Origin: Leptospirales bacterium
GTDB lineage: Bacteria > Spirochaetota > Leptospiria > Leptospirales > Leptonemataceae
Length of the DNA stretch: 35,912 nucleotides
Assembly (NCBI GenBank): GCA_019694685.1
Contig: JAIBBM010000041.1
Coordinates: 1 to 35,912, forward strand
Direction: 5' to 3'
Both the position numbers and the translations under genes were made by a program. Shown piece after piece: positions 23,001 through 35,912 of this stretch; positions within the stretch are counted from its first letter, which is position 1, and the number at the start of each line of letters is the position of its first letter. Below the pieces are notes generated by a model. That model was given only the letters and a program-made list of their open reading frames with translations. It ran no database searches and was not told the DNA's origin.

Positions 23001-26000
23001 GCTAAGCATGGATACTCCGGGGTACTAGCCCGCGGCCAGCATAACATGGCGAAAACGGAAAACCCTTGATTTATATCAAGTATTGAATTTTTTTGTCGCC
23101 AGGTGCTGCGAAAGTTATTATGAACGATTCACCTTCGCCACCTTCGCACTCGCGTGCGTTCCTTGGATTTCTATTTCTAATCGCCATTGTTTCTCTGGGG
23201 CATGCTTCTTTGTTTGCGCGCGCAGCACAGGCTCCTCCAGAGGTGGTTGGTTTCTGGAGGATGAGTGGCGCGGCCCTGATCCTTTTTCCATTTGCGCTTC
23301 GCTATGCGAACGTGAATCGCAAACAGATCCTTCTCTCCTTTATCGCAGGATTCTTCTTTTTTATTCACCTATGGACGTTCATATTTGCGGCACAGCATAC
23401 TAAGATTGCGAATTGTGTGGTTCTATTTGCGGTCAATCCTGTGTTCACGTCGATTGGCCACTGGTTCCTGGACGGAGTTCGCCCACGCTGGAAAACTTTG
23501 TTCGCCTACGCAGCCGCAGGTGCCGGGGTTCTGATTGCTCTTCACAACAAGACTTCGTTTGCGGCGTTTTCGCTTCAGGGCGATTTGCTTGCCGTGGTAT
23601 CCGCTGGATTTTTTTCAGCGTTCATTCTAACGGGCAACGCTGCCAGGAAGAACCTGAACAATCTGGTGTTTTCACCCATTGTGTATTTTTCGGCGGCGGT
23701 ATGCTTTCTTGTGTGCGCCGTCCTGCGATCTATTCCGCTCTTGCCCTGGCCTCTGGAATCATGGGCTGCGATTCTGGGATACATCCTTGTGCCGACCTTG
23801 CTCGGACACACTCTCTACACCTATTTGCTATCTCACGTTCGCATTCACGTGATGAGTTTTGGAAAAATGATCGAACCTCTCGTTGCAATTGTTTCTGCGT
23901 GGTTCTTATTTTCTGAGAAGCCGGGGGAGGAGATCCTACTTTCCTTTGTGTTTACGGCTGTGGCCACATTGCTGATTTTGTGGCCGGATCAGAATGACCC
24001 TCGAAGAGTTTGAACAGATTGTAGAAGAAGAGAGACTCGCCCTTCCGCGAGAATTCGCAGATTTGCTCGATTTGCACAATGTGGCTATCATGGTGGATGA
24101 CTGGCCTTTGCCTGAGATCTTACGCACCGCCGGGATTAGAAATCCATCCAGTCTTTTTGGCTTCTATTCAGGGATTCCTCTCCCGGATCGAGGGGCGGAC
24201 AAGCCTCTTTTGCCGGATCGAATCTGGATCTTTCGCGAGCCGATTTTGCGGGCAGTCTCCACAGATGCGCAAATTCGCGCCGAGATTCGCACAACACTGA
24301 GACATGAGATTGCCCACTTCTTTGGCTTCAGCGACGAGCACCTACTTCGCGAGGGTACATACTGATTCCAGTGTCTGACGCACCCGATGACCCGCGGCAG
24401 TGCAGGAAAGTTCACGGAAAATCACCTTCCTGGGAACCAGGAAAATTCTTGTTGCCTCCCCGGATATAGAACCTAATGACAATTCGCCGCGTCCAAAGCG
24501 GTGTGTACGTAAAAAAAAATGGAGGGTGTCATGAACCGAGCTATCAAAGCGCTCAAGTATGCGGTCACAGTTGGACTGTTTTTCGCAGGTGCAAGTCTGT
24601 TCGCGCAAGCGAGTCCAGTCGGCAGCTGGAAGACAATTGACGACGAGACAGGAAAGCCAAAATCAATTGTAAATATCTGGGAGCAGGGCGGCGTACTGTA
24701 CGCTACGATTGCAGATCTGATCAATCCGGATGAACCGGATCCAAAATGCACCAAGTGCACAGGAGACTACAAAGACAAGCCAATCAAAGGCATGACCATT
24801 ATGTGGGGCATGAAGAAAGATGGCGATTCCTGGTCAGGTGGTCAGATCCTTGATCCTAAAAAAGGCCAGACATACAGCTGCAAGCTGTGGCTGGAAGGAT
24901 CCAATCTCAAGCTTCGCGGTTACCTTGGACCATTCTACCGCACACAAACCTGGTATCGTAACTAATATCAGGTTCAAAAGCCGCGCGGCGTAAGCCCGCG
25001 GCTGATTTCTAAATTTTCTCAACTAACGGCTTGATGTGCGGGATCTACTCGATCGTTTGCAACAAGTCCTGAAATTCGCTCCTCCGGGAATTCCAATTCT
25101 CTGCGTTTCAGGTGGCCAGGATTCAATGCTGCTCCTTCACGCATACCGCTCTCTTTTCGAATCGGGCATTGGATTGCCAGAGCCTGTTGTGTTTCATCTC
25201 GATCATCGCCTGCGTGAGGATTCGGGGCTGGACGCGGATTTTGTGATTCGCACTGCGCGCGAGGCCGGGTTTTCCGTTTATCTTGAATCGCGCAATGTTG
25301 GCGAATTTTCCAGACGCTCAAAAGTCAGCCTCGAAGAAGCGGGTCGCGTTCTTCGCTATCGCACCCTGGCAAGGCTGGTGGACAGAATTGGAAGCGCGTA
25401 TGCGGTTACCGCACACCACGCAGATGACTATCTGGAAAGTGTTCTCATTCATTTGATTCGAGGGGGTGGAGCGTCTGCACTTTCTACACTTCCTCTGGTT
25501 GCGGGCATTCACGGAGTGACGGTGTTTCGCCCATTTCTGTCTGTGCGCAAATCGGAAATTGAACGTTATGCGACCAGCTTCGAGTTTCGAGAGGACTCTT
25601 CAAATAAGAGCCAGGAGTTTCTCAGAAATAGAATTCGCGCACACATTGCGCCTGTGCTTCTAGGCGAAGGTCTTGACCCGGTGCGCCTCTGGCAAAATTT
25701 TCATGCAGAGCTGTGGCCGGCGGGAATTCGTGTTCCCGCGCATCATGTGCGGGTGGACCGGTCTCTTGTGTGTGGAGCCTCTCTCGCAGACATAAAGCAG
25801 CAGCTCGATCTGGCAACTCGCAGTCTTGGAATTCCGCCAGTTTCGCGCTCTCTTGCGCTCTCTCTGTACAACGCCAGTCGGAAAGAATCGTTTCGCTTTC
25901 GCTTTCGCACAAATGAACTGCAAGCCTGGTGCGATGAGCGCAGCCCACTTCACATCTTTCGCTCGGATTCGCCTTTATTGAGTCCTCCGCAGATGACCCC

Positions 26001-29000
26001 GCAGGTGGACGGAGTGTCGATTTTGTACGGCGGAAAGACTCGTTTCATTGCTTTGCGGACCGGGGAGAGGGCGCGAATGTTTGAGCCGGGGCTCAGAGTC
26101 CGCATGGGAGCCGGGCACAAGAAGCTCAAGAAAGTGTTCCAGGAGGAGGGCGTTCCCTCACCTGTGCGCCCCTTTGTTCCGCTCCTTGTAGATCAGGCCG
26201 GATTTGTGATTCGAGCGGGTCTTTCTTTTCTGGGACAAAAGGATTTGTTTTTTTCCGGCGCTCAGGGAAAGAATTGACGAGGTGATCCCATAGTGCACAT
26301 CCTTTGCCGTGCCGTTTCGTCGCTTTTTTGAATCGCCTCGGCCCCTGGAATTTCTCGGCAAAGATCCGGAATACTGGCTACTACGCGGATTCACTCACGC
26401 CTGCCTGGACTGGATGCGGGACTACACACATCTGGATACAGAAGGTCTGGAGAACATTCCTTCGCATGGTGGGGCTTTGATCATTCCCAATCACAGCGGA
26501 GTGATGGGATGGGATGCATTCGTAATTCAAAATGAAATCCTAAAGGCGGGACATAGAATTCCGCGCACGATGAGTCACAATTTCTGGCACCAGAGTCCTC
26601 TGTTCAAGCGCTGGAGTTTCAAGCTCGGCTATTTTCCGCAAGATTTCAAAATGGCAGTTCGCATTCTTCGAAAGAACAAAGTGATGCTTTTGTTTCCAGA
26701 AGCAGAAGCGGGGAATTTCAAACCGTCCACGCAGATGTATCAACTGCAACCATTCAATCCCGGCTTCATTTCGCTTTCCATCATTACTGGAAAACCAATT
26801 GTCCCGGCATGCATCATCGGCGCGGAAGAAACGCATTTGAATCTTGGCACCATGGACTGGACTGAAAAATACATTGGTGCAAAAGTTCCGATCCCGCTGA
26901 ACCTCATTCCTCTCCCCGTGCAATGGAAGATTATTTTCCTGAAGCCCGTATCCCTTGAGAAGTACGGCAAGCGAGAAGCAAAAAACATCCGCTTCCTGGA
27001 AGAAGCGGCAGGCAACATTCGCATGCGCATTCAGAACAGAATTCATAAGGAACTCGTTCATCGCGGCGTTTTCAAATTCTACCAGGATGGCTGATATGGA
27101 CGAACAGCTGAAAGAGAAGATCTTCAATCGCACAAGACAGATGCTCGACGCGAATGTCAGTCAGGTAATGACAAAAACAGTCATGACCTGTGACCATGCG
27201 GATCCAGCTGCGGCCGCGGCGCGCATGATTCTGGAGAACGGATTTCTGGGCGTACTGGTCATGAAAGACGGAAGACCCTCTGGCATGATCACTGCATTTG
27301 ATTTACTCAGGCTCGGCTATGAAGAAGTGTTCGATCCAGATCGCGATTATCTAAAGACAACGGTGGGTGCGGTCCTGGGAGATCGGCCACTTCCGTCTGT
27401 GTCTTCCGGAACCAAACTATGGGAATTGCTCAACATGATGATAGAACAGAACCTACGCACAGTTGCTGTTGTGGACGACGAGACAATCAAAGGTGTTGTT
27501 TCCATGGTGGATCTGGCGAAGTGGTATAGAAATACGCACCAGGAGATCCGTACTGGCCACCTCTGATTTTCTTCCTCATTATGGGCCACGTCTCGACGAA
27601 AGGGAACTGGCCCGAGAGAAAGACAAAGCGCGCAAATTGCGCGATAGCCCCTGGTGGAGGAAGAAAAAACAATCCGGTGTCTGCTACTATTGCAGAAAGA
27701 AATTCAAGCCCGCTGATCTGACCATGGACCATTTGATTCCGCTCGCTCGCGGCGGCAGATCGGTCAAAGAAAACCTGGTTCCATGTTGCAAAGACTGTAA
27801 CAACAAAAAACGATATTACATTCCCGCTGAATGGAACGATTACCTCAAAAGCCTTCGAGGAGAAGAGCCGCCCCCCGAGAACCAGGAGATTTCTACTTGA
27901 GGCAGGCTTTCTTTTGCGCATGGATCGCATTTGGGCTGTTAGGTGCCTGCAAATCCACTTATCCCGGTGGCATTCCGGCCAGTGCAGACCCGGCTTCCGC
28001 GCTTACTGCCTGTAGCACGTCAGGCCTTGAGACCACTGGTGTAAAGAGAGTCGCTGTGTTTGTGTTCGATCCAGGCGGAAAAGAAGAAGCCTTGCGCATG
28101 AAGGTTCTGGACGCATATGCTGCCGGATTCTTACGGGACAAAAGGTTTCGTCCTGTGGAAAGAGAGAAGCTCGGGACGATTCTTCGCGAACAGGGTTTAT
28201 CTTCAGCCGGGTTATTGACCGGGGAGGATGCAGCAAAGATGGGCGGGGTGTTGCCAGTAGACTGGATTGTTTCTGCTACCGTTATGCGATCTTCCGGCAA
28301 AGTTACTGTGAGTGGCAGATTCCTCGACGCGGTGAACGGTTCTATTCTGCAGGGGTTTGATTGCCCATTTCTAGTGGATTCCATAGCGGCAGATCAGAGC
28401 GTTCAGATTTCGCAGAACATCACAAATAGCAATAATACAACTAACAGCAATAACACGACTACGAGTAGCACGATTACCAGCAATACAATCAATAGCAACA
28501 ACACCACAAACAGCAACAATCAGAGTACGAACATCAACATAGGTGTTCTCAATGTAACGGATCCCACTCGAATCATTCAGAAGAAATGTGATTCAGTGCA
28601 CGCGCCTGTGATTGCAGCTCTTCGCAATCTTACATCTCCTGAGCTTGTGGAGAGGGCAGCGCGTCTGGCCATGAAGATCCGTTTTGATATGGAATGCGGT
28701 CAGATTCATTTCCTGGTGATGGATACGTTTGAGCGTTATGGATTTGCCCCGCCGGAATACGGAGATTTTTTGATTCGCACGATGGACGGGATAGACGACG
28801 TTTCCGACGATTCTCGCACTCAATCGATCCTTCGCTACCTGGCCGCCACGGATGGCAGGGTCGATCAGGCGGAATGGAAGTCAGGCTTTTCTGCTCTCAT
28901 GCGAGCGCGAACTGGTAGCGTGACCGGGTATTTGATCTATTTACTAAACCATCGGCGTGAGGGAATGATCGCAGTGGATCGTGCGCGAGAGGTGCTCTCC

Positions 29001-32000
29001 GCGGCAGATGCAGGGAGGCTGGGAAGGCCTGTGCCCGCAAAGGGAGGTCAGATTCTTTATTCTGTCTTATCTGCTTTGAAGTTTGATAGCCCTGCCGGAT
29101 CCGGACCCTTTGTGTCTGTTCTCAGTCAAAACTCAGAAAAATATGCTGCCTACCAGTACGAGAGACTGAGTTTCGCATCGCTTGTGTCTCTGGTGACTGC
29201 TTACTATCGCTACGCAGATGAAGATGGTAGAACCGTTATGCGGCAATCGCTGGCTCGATTTTTTGCAGGACAGAAAAATCAATCAGATCGAGCGCATGAG
29301 CATCTCTTCTATGACATCGCGTATGGCCTGGAACGCGAAGCGAATGGAGAAGACGGAGAGAGTCCTGATAAGAGAAACCGTGCCGCCAGGGAACTGCAAA
29401 GTGCTCTCATCGACTTGCATGATCCTATGTGCCGGGCTTTCACACTGTATGATCGCCCAACTCTCTCCACCCGGGTGGATCAAATTCATTTCTTGCTGCG
29501 AAATGGCGCTGCTTGTCCGGGACTCCCAACTGTCTCTGAACTGATCAGCAAGGTGGAGGCGGGGGACTGGGATGAAAAGGCTTCTGCATTTCGGACTCTC
29601 GTGGAAATGCGAGGCAACGCGAAGCAGGCAGAAGCAGTGGCCATTCGTTACTTCAAGATAGAAGGCATGAGTCGATCCAGTGAAATTCGAGCCTACTGCG
29701 CACAAATTCTTGGCTATACCCGAACAACGAATCCAGAGGCACACCAGCTACTGATTGCCGGCGCAGGCGATTTTGATTCTCCCGTTCAGGACTCCTCTGA
29801 AAAAGCCCTGGGTCGACTCGGGTTGCTCGTCAAGCCTGCCATTCTTCGATACTTGATGGTTCCTCGAACCAGACAGGATCAGGTGCGCGAAATCAGGAGG
29901 AGGATGGCCATGGTGCAGACACTGGGAAGAATGGGCAGAGACGCAAGTGATGCCATTCCCGTTTTGAATCAAATTGCGGCCACGGATGTGGACTCGTATC
30001 TCCAGAGAATGGCAAAGACTGCGATTGTCAATATTCAGGAAAACAGAACTGAATAGCGCCTAACGGTTCTATTTCTTGATTTGCTCAATCCAATCGTTCA
30101 CTGTATGGCCGCTCGCCGCCCGTTCAAAATGGAATCCTACTTTTGCTTCAATCAGGTCATTGTTCAAGAAAGGCAACCCCAGCATGGTCCAGAGTCGGAT
30201 GGCAGTTCCTTCGAAGAAGTTGTGTAGAGTTGTGGAGAATTGATCCTGTCTTCCATTCAAGAAGTCTTCTAGATCGTTGGCCCAGTAGATTTCATCTGGC
30301 TTTGCTTTAGTTCGCCCGGCGGACCCTTCTTGTTTGTTCTGTTCCTTTAGTTCCCTGAACGTCATGTCCGCGAATCGGATCGTGTAATCTTCATGGCGAT
30401 GCGAAGAGGAAGTTCCGTATAGAATGCGAATGGTGTAGGATCCGCGGGCCAAAAGCAAAGCCTTGAGCGGTTCCTCTCTGTGGTATGCCATGTGAGGAAC
30501 AAATCTGTTGTTGAGTATGTGAAGAATCCTTTGCTTTTGCAAAGAATGATCTCGCAGATCGTCGAACAACGGTCCCTGTGGCCGCGGGGCGGGAGCCGGT
30601 GCGGCCGGGTCCTGGGTGAGCCTGGTCTGTTCCACTTTGATCTGCGATTTTGATTTCTTGATCGTGCGTGAGTCAATCTGCTCCCCGGCTTCGAGAGTCA
30701 TCAATTTCAGGTCATATCCAGTTTCGCGCGCTGCCTGGACTTCGAGTGCCGTTACATCTGCCAGGGGGAAGGGGTTAGAAAGAGGGAGAAATTCGCGTGA
30801 GAGATCTACGGGGAAAATCATTCCCTGACCGGTGATCAGTTTCAGGCTTCCAGGCCTGAACGGACAGGGCAACTCCAATTCCGCATAACGTGCGTATTCC
30901 CAGTAAAGTTCGTCCTTTCGCCTTCTTCTATAGGCAGTGAGTTTCTGTTTTCTTTCCTGCGGAGTCTTTGCATCATACGAGGCGTAGAGTGCTTCCAGTT
31001 CATTCCTCGTGGATACAAATACGCGTTCGGTTTCTCCCATCGCTCGATCCACAGCTCCGTGTGCCTCCTGCGAGTCCGGAAGCGCAATGTCTGCCTCGAA
31101 AAATACGGATTCTTTCTTACTTCGAATCACCAGAGGCATCACGTCTTCTTCGTTGGTGAGATAAGGAACCGCAAATGCAAATCCAGTCCAGGACAGTCCG
31201 CAAATGTTCGACGTTTTGTTGTGTCTGAGGACTTCAATGGATGCGCCGGGTAGAAATTTAGAAAGAAGAGGCACCAGAAACTCGATTGTTTCGGGCACGA
31301 CAAGAACGGGCGTCTGTTTCTGGTAGAGTGCAGTTAAAGTGTACGGGTCCAGATGGTCGCAATGAGAGTGCGAAATATAAACCGCGTCCAATTTTCCGAT
31401 GCTACCGAGGTCCACACGAGGGTTGCGCTGCATGAAATCGCCAAAGGCGAAATCCGAAAGCCACGCATCGAACAGGATTCTAACCGGGCCGGTAGATCCC
31501 TCTATTTCTAGAAGGACTTCCGAATGCCCGGGAGAAGCCAGAATCACGCTTTTTTCATTTCAGTGCGAAATACCTGCAGGTAAAAGAACACTGCCATCAT
31601 GATTGGAATTGCGGCCAGGAATCCAATGTCTCCGCCGTAAAGGGCGATCATCAGTGCTCCAATGAATAGTCTATGAATCTCAAGTATATGTGCCCATCTC
31701 TTTGACTCAAAAATGCCGCCCAGAGTCAAAAGAGACAGCGCCACAAATCCGCCGTAGAATAGCTTCGCGCCCAGAAGCATGGTTGGACTCATGAAGAAGA
31801 AGTAGGACGCGAATCCGAGTGTGAAAAGGAAATTCACAAATGTATAGATTTCAAGAGCTGTGCTGAGTTTGGTGCGATACTTGGCCGGATAACGGGCTGG
31901 AACACGATTCTTCATTCCTTCAGGTGAGTAAGCCGGATCTGCCATGAACGCATCGTACTCGAGTCCCGTTGGAAGCCAGCCAGGTCCTTTGAACCAGAGC

Positions 32001-35000
32001 AAAATCTTATCCAGAAAGCGCGGAGCTTTGATGGATTTTTGAAAAAGTTCGAGGAAGTAATGAACCTGTGCCCAGATTGGATTCCAGCTGGCCAGAGGTT
32101 TGATGGTCCCGTAGTGCACTTCTTCTGTTTCTTCTTGAAACGTTCCGAACATCTTGTCCCAGATGATCAACGTTCCGGCGTAGTTCTTGTCTATGTAGAT
32201 TGGATTTTTGCCGTGATGCACTCTATGATGAGAAGGAGTGTTCATGAAGATTTCCAGGAAACCAAGTTTGCCAACTGCGCGAGTGTGAATCCAGAACTGA
32301 TAGATTGTGTTGAACTGGGAATGAACCAGGAAGATCAGAGGTGGAATTCCGACCAGTGCAAGCGGAACATAAAACCAAATGGAGAAGAAACTTTGAAAAG
32401 CGCCCTGGCGTAGAGCCACAGTCAGGTTGTATTCTTCGCTTTGATGGTGGGGAAGATGCGATCCCCAGAAGACTGCAGATTCATGAGCAATGCGATGGAA
32501 CCAGTAGTAGAAAAAATCCACGCCAAAGAAGCATGCAACCCAGGCAATCACTGACTTTTCTGAGATTTCAAGAAGCCGCCAGTTCTGATACACGTAAACG
32601 TAGAGACCGACCGTAATGATTTTGCCGAATACCCCGACGACTTGAGAAAGAATTCCAGCGCTCAAGTCGTTTACAGAGTCGTGGTAGTCATAGTATCCAC
32701 CTTTCTTCAGGCGTGAGACGATGATCTCCACCGCGATGAGAAACAAGAATACCGGAATTGCCATTGTGATGTAGTCAGGCGCCATGCGAAAAATCCCCTT
32801 GTTATGTCTGGTTTAATGATAAAAAGTAAGGCCGCAAGCGCGAAAATTTAGATTTTTGAATCTCAAATGATTGCGCGAATGATTCGCCTCAGTTCAGCTG
32901 ACAAAGCCGCAAACGCATAAATATGAAAACTGTAGTAATCGATGGTGTAACTGTTCAGCTTGCAAGTCCAGATTTGATCGACCAGAACTGGGTCGGAAAC
33001 ATGGACGTTCTCAATCAATTGATGGCGTGCTGGGTTCTCGTTCATCCAAGTGACCTGCCTCTCAATCCAAGGTTGATTGGCCGGCCGGGAGTAGGAAAAA
33101 CTACTCTGGCCTGTGCAGCCGCGCGTGTCCTGGATAAACCAACCTATATCTTTCAGGCTACCATGGATACCAGGCCGGAAGATCTGCTCATCACTCCGGT
33201 CATTTCAGAATCAGGAAAAATCAAATACGTGGCTTCCGCCATTGTCACCGCCATGCTAGAAGGTGGAATTGCTATACTCGATGAAGGCAATAGAATGGGG
33301 GAAAAGTCCTGGGCGTCCCTGGCACCTTTGCTCGACCACAGACGTTACATCGAGTCCATCGTTGCTGGCATCAAGATCAAGGCAAGTCCTGAGTTTAGAT
33401 TCTGCGCTACAATGAATGAAGATGCTTCCACTTACGAAATCCCGGAATACATCCAGAGCAGACTCCAGCCGCAGATCTACATAGACTTTGCAGACGCGGA
33501 TGAAGAGCTAGAGATTCTGCGCGCGAATTTGCCTTTTGCACCGCGCGAAATCTTGAACTACGTTGTTAGTTTTCTACAAAAAGCCCACAGCGCAGATGAG
33601 CCTTTTTCTGTGCGCGATGGAATCAACATCACTCGCCTGGTTCTCAAGCTCGGCGTTTCGCGTGAGTTCATTCAGAGAGAAGGCGAATCTTTCACGGTAG
33701 ATGAAAAACGTCTGCGTGAACTTTTGCATGATGCAGTCATGGGCATCCTGGGCGATGATGCTCTTCGCTATCTGGCATGACGGAATCGCATCACGATCCT
33801 TTTGAAGAAACAGTCCCGCTTTTGCCGGGAGTTCGCGCATTTCCCATTGTGCATGGATCGGTCGAGTATACGGTAATCCTGCATCAGATTTTGCGCGCGC
33901 AAAAACCAGGCGCTATTGCCGTTGAGTTGCCCGCGGATCTGTCCGGAGCCCTGGATCAAGTATTGCCGAGCGCAGATCAAATTCCAGTGATCTCTTTTGA
34001 CGACGCTGGCGCGCAATCAGTGCACTTCATTCTGGAACCACTTGAGCCAATCGTGGAAGCTGTGCGAAGTGCGAAGGATAGGGGAATTCATACTCATCTG
34101 ATCGATCTTCCTTGTCTGTCCGCAAGCCCCGCGGACGCAGAATTCTTTTCTCCTGCGAGCTACGGTTTTTCTCCCGAACAGTTTCCGGATACGTTTTCGC
34201 TTCGGGTGATGAGTGCTCGCACAGTATATGATCTTTATAGAAAAAATCAGCTCCCGGTGCGATACGAGTCTCTCGATCCTTCTTCTTTGCGAGGAGACTT
34301 TATTCGCGAGCTTTTCATGGCGGAGAAAATTCGCAAACTCGCTCCACTTTATTCTACTCCACGCACCGGACGCATAGATGGTTGCCTCCTGGTTGTGTGT
34401 GGAATCAAGCATCTGCCTGCCATTGAGCACCTCGTCGCCCTGCCGGAGCATGAGTTCGAACGCTTCCGCGGAATTCTTGGAGAGATTCAAAGATACCGCG
34501 GCCAGGAAGAACCCGAAGACGATGAAGAACCTCTCGAAGCATTGATGAAAGGATCGGAAGCGCGTAACTCTGCTCCCGATGTTGAGATCAGCGTGCTTTC
34601 GCGCGAATCGCCCGAAGTTCTTTCTCAGCCTGGTTACTACAATACTACGTGGAATCTGGTTCGCAGATCAGAGAGGACGGTCAAGGCGTTCAATCGAATT
34701 GTACTCCAGCGTGCCGTGTATCGTGAGTCTGTAAGCAGATTTGAAAAGGAAAGTGGAGAGGCACTCTCCCCAAGAATTGAAAAGAATTTTGTGCGTTTTG
34801 CGCGAACCTGGAGCTGGCTGGAAAATAAGCTTCTGCCAGATGCTTACAGGCTGGTGATGTCTGCGAGAGCTTTTGGCGGAGACAACTTTGCTCGTATCTT
34901 TTATGACATTCTGAACTTTCTTCCTCCTCTTCGCAGTCCGGCTTATCCTGAGAAAAAATTAACGTTAGACGACATCTATCGCGATAGTAAAATGATTCGA

Positions 35001-35912
35001 TTTCGACTTCGACTCAAGAAGAAGAAGCGAGTCCCTCCACCTCCAGTTCGCAAGAAATTTCAGCGCGAGAAGTATCCGGGTGAATGGCGAGATTCTTTCA
35101 AGGGTGGCGGAATTTGCTCTTACCCGCCGGAAGACATTGTGATTGAGGACTTTGGCCGCTATTTACAGAAACGCGCTGTCTCTGTCTTGCAGGGTTCTGA
35201 TTCAAAGACTCTGCCGTTTACCGCCAGTTTGCTCGATGGAATTGATTATCGCGAAACAATCCGCAACTTGCATATGGGTAAAGTATTTGTGCGCGATCTG
35301 CGCAATCGAGGAATTGAGGCCGGCAGTGTGGTTTTGATTTTCAGCGAAGATGACATCGAGCACGATTGGAAGGTGGTCTGGTGGGGAGAACACAATCAGG
35401 AAAGCGACATGGCGCTCTATGCTACTTCTCCTGGAAATGAGATCATCGGGCCTGGCATTTGCCGCTGTCGCTACGGCGGGCTCATGATGACCTATCCACC
35501 AAGGAGACTCCATGACATCTGGGAAGATCCCAATTACAATGAATTCGAAAAACCATCGGATCGTCTTCTTGCGGCGGCCATTGACTACAATGAGAAGAAT
35601 GCAGTGGTTCATCTAGCGCATCGGCCACCTTCTCCGAAGTTAGTCGCCATTGCAAATCGTCTGGGTCAGAAAGTGATTCATATTCCGATTTCTACAATGA
35701 ATAGCGTGCTGCTTGGACGCATTCGCAGATTTCATGTACTTGATTCGCACGATAGAAGAGGGGATGCGGGCGGCTTCATCTGGTAAGGTGAACGCCTGGC
35801 CTTTCTGGCAGCGCTCGCCACTGGTTCTCCCAACTTCACTTCGTCTTATATCTTTCCATAAACGTGAGTAACGCCTGCATGTGAGCCTTCTTTTTGGAAG
35901 GCGCGCTGCTGA

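Overview
The window looks like a chromosomal segment of a spirochaete, most probably a relative of Leptospira, Leptonema or Turneriella. The signs are a spiro-SPASM protein (a family known essentially from spirochaetes), a short bacterial histone of the Leptospira/Bdellovibrio type, several lipoproteins with loose spirochaetal lipoboxes, and moderate GC. Species cannot be fixed from the sequence alone. I see no rRNA, tRNA, CRISPR array, insertion sequence or phage gene. Genes are densely packed in short operons, and ten junctions are 4-nt stop/start overlaps, six of them with GTG or TTG starts.

Layout. 1-2.8 kb: the 3' part of a membrane diguanylate cyclase, a possible DoxX remnant, a dienoyl-CoA isomerase-like crotonase and an unrecognised helical protein. 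2.9-4.5 kb (minus strand): an operon headed by a single-fold bacterial histone, then a cupin, a HAD phosphatase and a small lipoprotein. 4.6-6.5 kb: galE and a TPR-like lipoprotein. 7.0-13.3 kb: a six-gene operon of carA, a SurA/parvulin-like lipoprotein, the spiro-SPASM protein, an SpsF-like cytidylyltransferase, an SpsG/PseG-like protein and a CPBP intramembrane protease. 13.3-17.3 kb (minus strand): manA with a small membrane protein, then a DegT-fold protein that has lost the PLP lysine, a secreted protein and a MOSC protein. 17.4-18.4 kb: a membrane protein with a Gly/Ser tail.

18.4-23.1 kb (minus strand): a complete nitric oxide reductase operon, norC-norB-norQ-norD. Upstream of norC is a perfect FNR-type palindrome placed exactly as for class II activation. 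NorC carries a second haem c domain. 23.1-27.9 kb: an EamA transporter, a zincin, a DUF2147 protein with a good terminator, tilS, an acyltransferase, a CBS-pair protein and an HNH nuclease. 27.9-32.8 kb: a large lipoprotein (CsgG/FlgO-like domain, Asn/Thr/Ser tract, HEAT-like C-terminus), then a minus-strand pair of an alkylglycerol-monooxygenase-like membrane hydroxylase and a metallo-beta-lactamase-fold protein. 32.9-35.8 kb: a MoxR AAA+ ATPase coupled to a 669-residue DUF5682/TraB-like protein.

Functionally, the window combines NO detoxification or denitrification, nucleotide-sugar and surface-glycan functions (galE, manA, SpsF/SpsG-like, DegT-like), envelope lipoproteins, lipid metabolism and nucleoid architecture. 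The most notable items are the bacterial histone, the spiro-SPASM glycan-type operon, the MoxR/DUF5682-like pair, the dihaem NorC and the lysine-less DegT protein.
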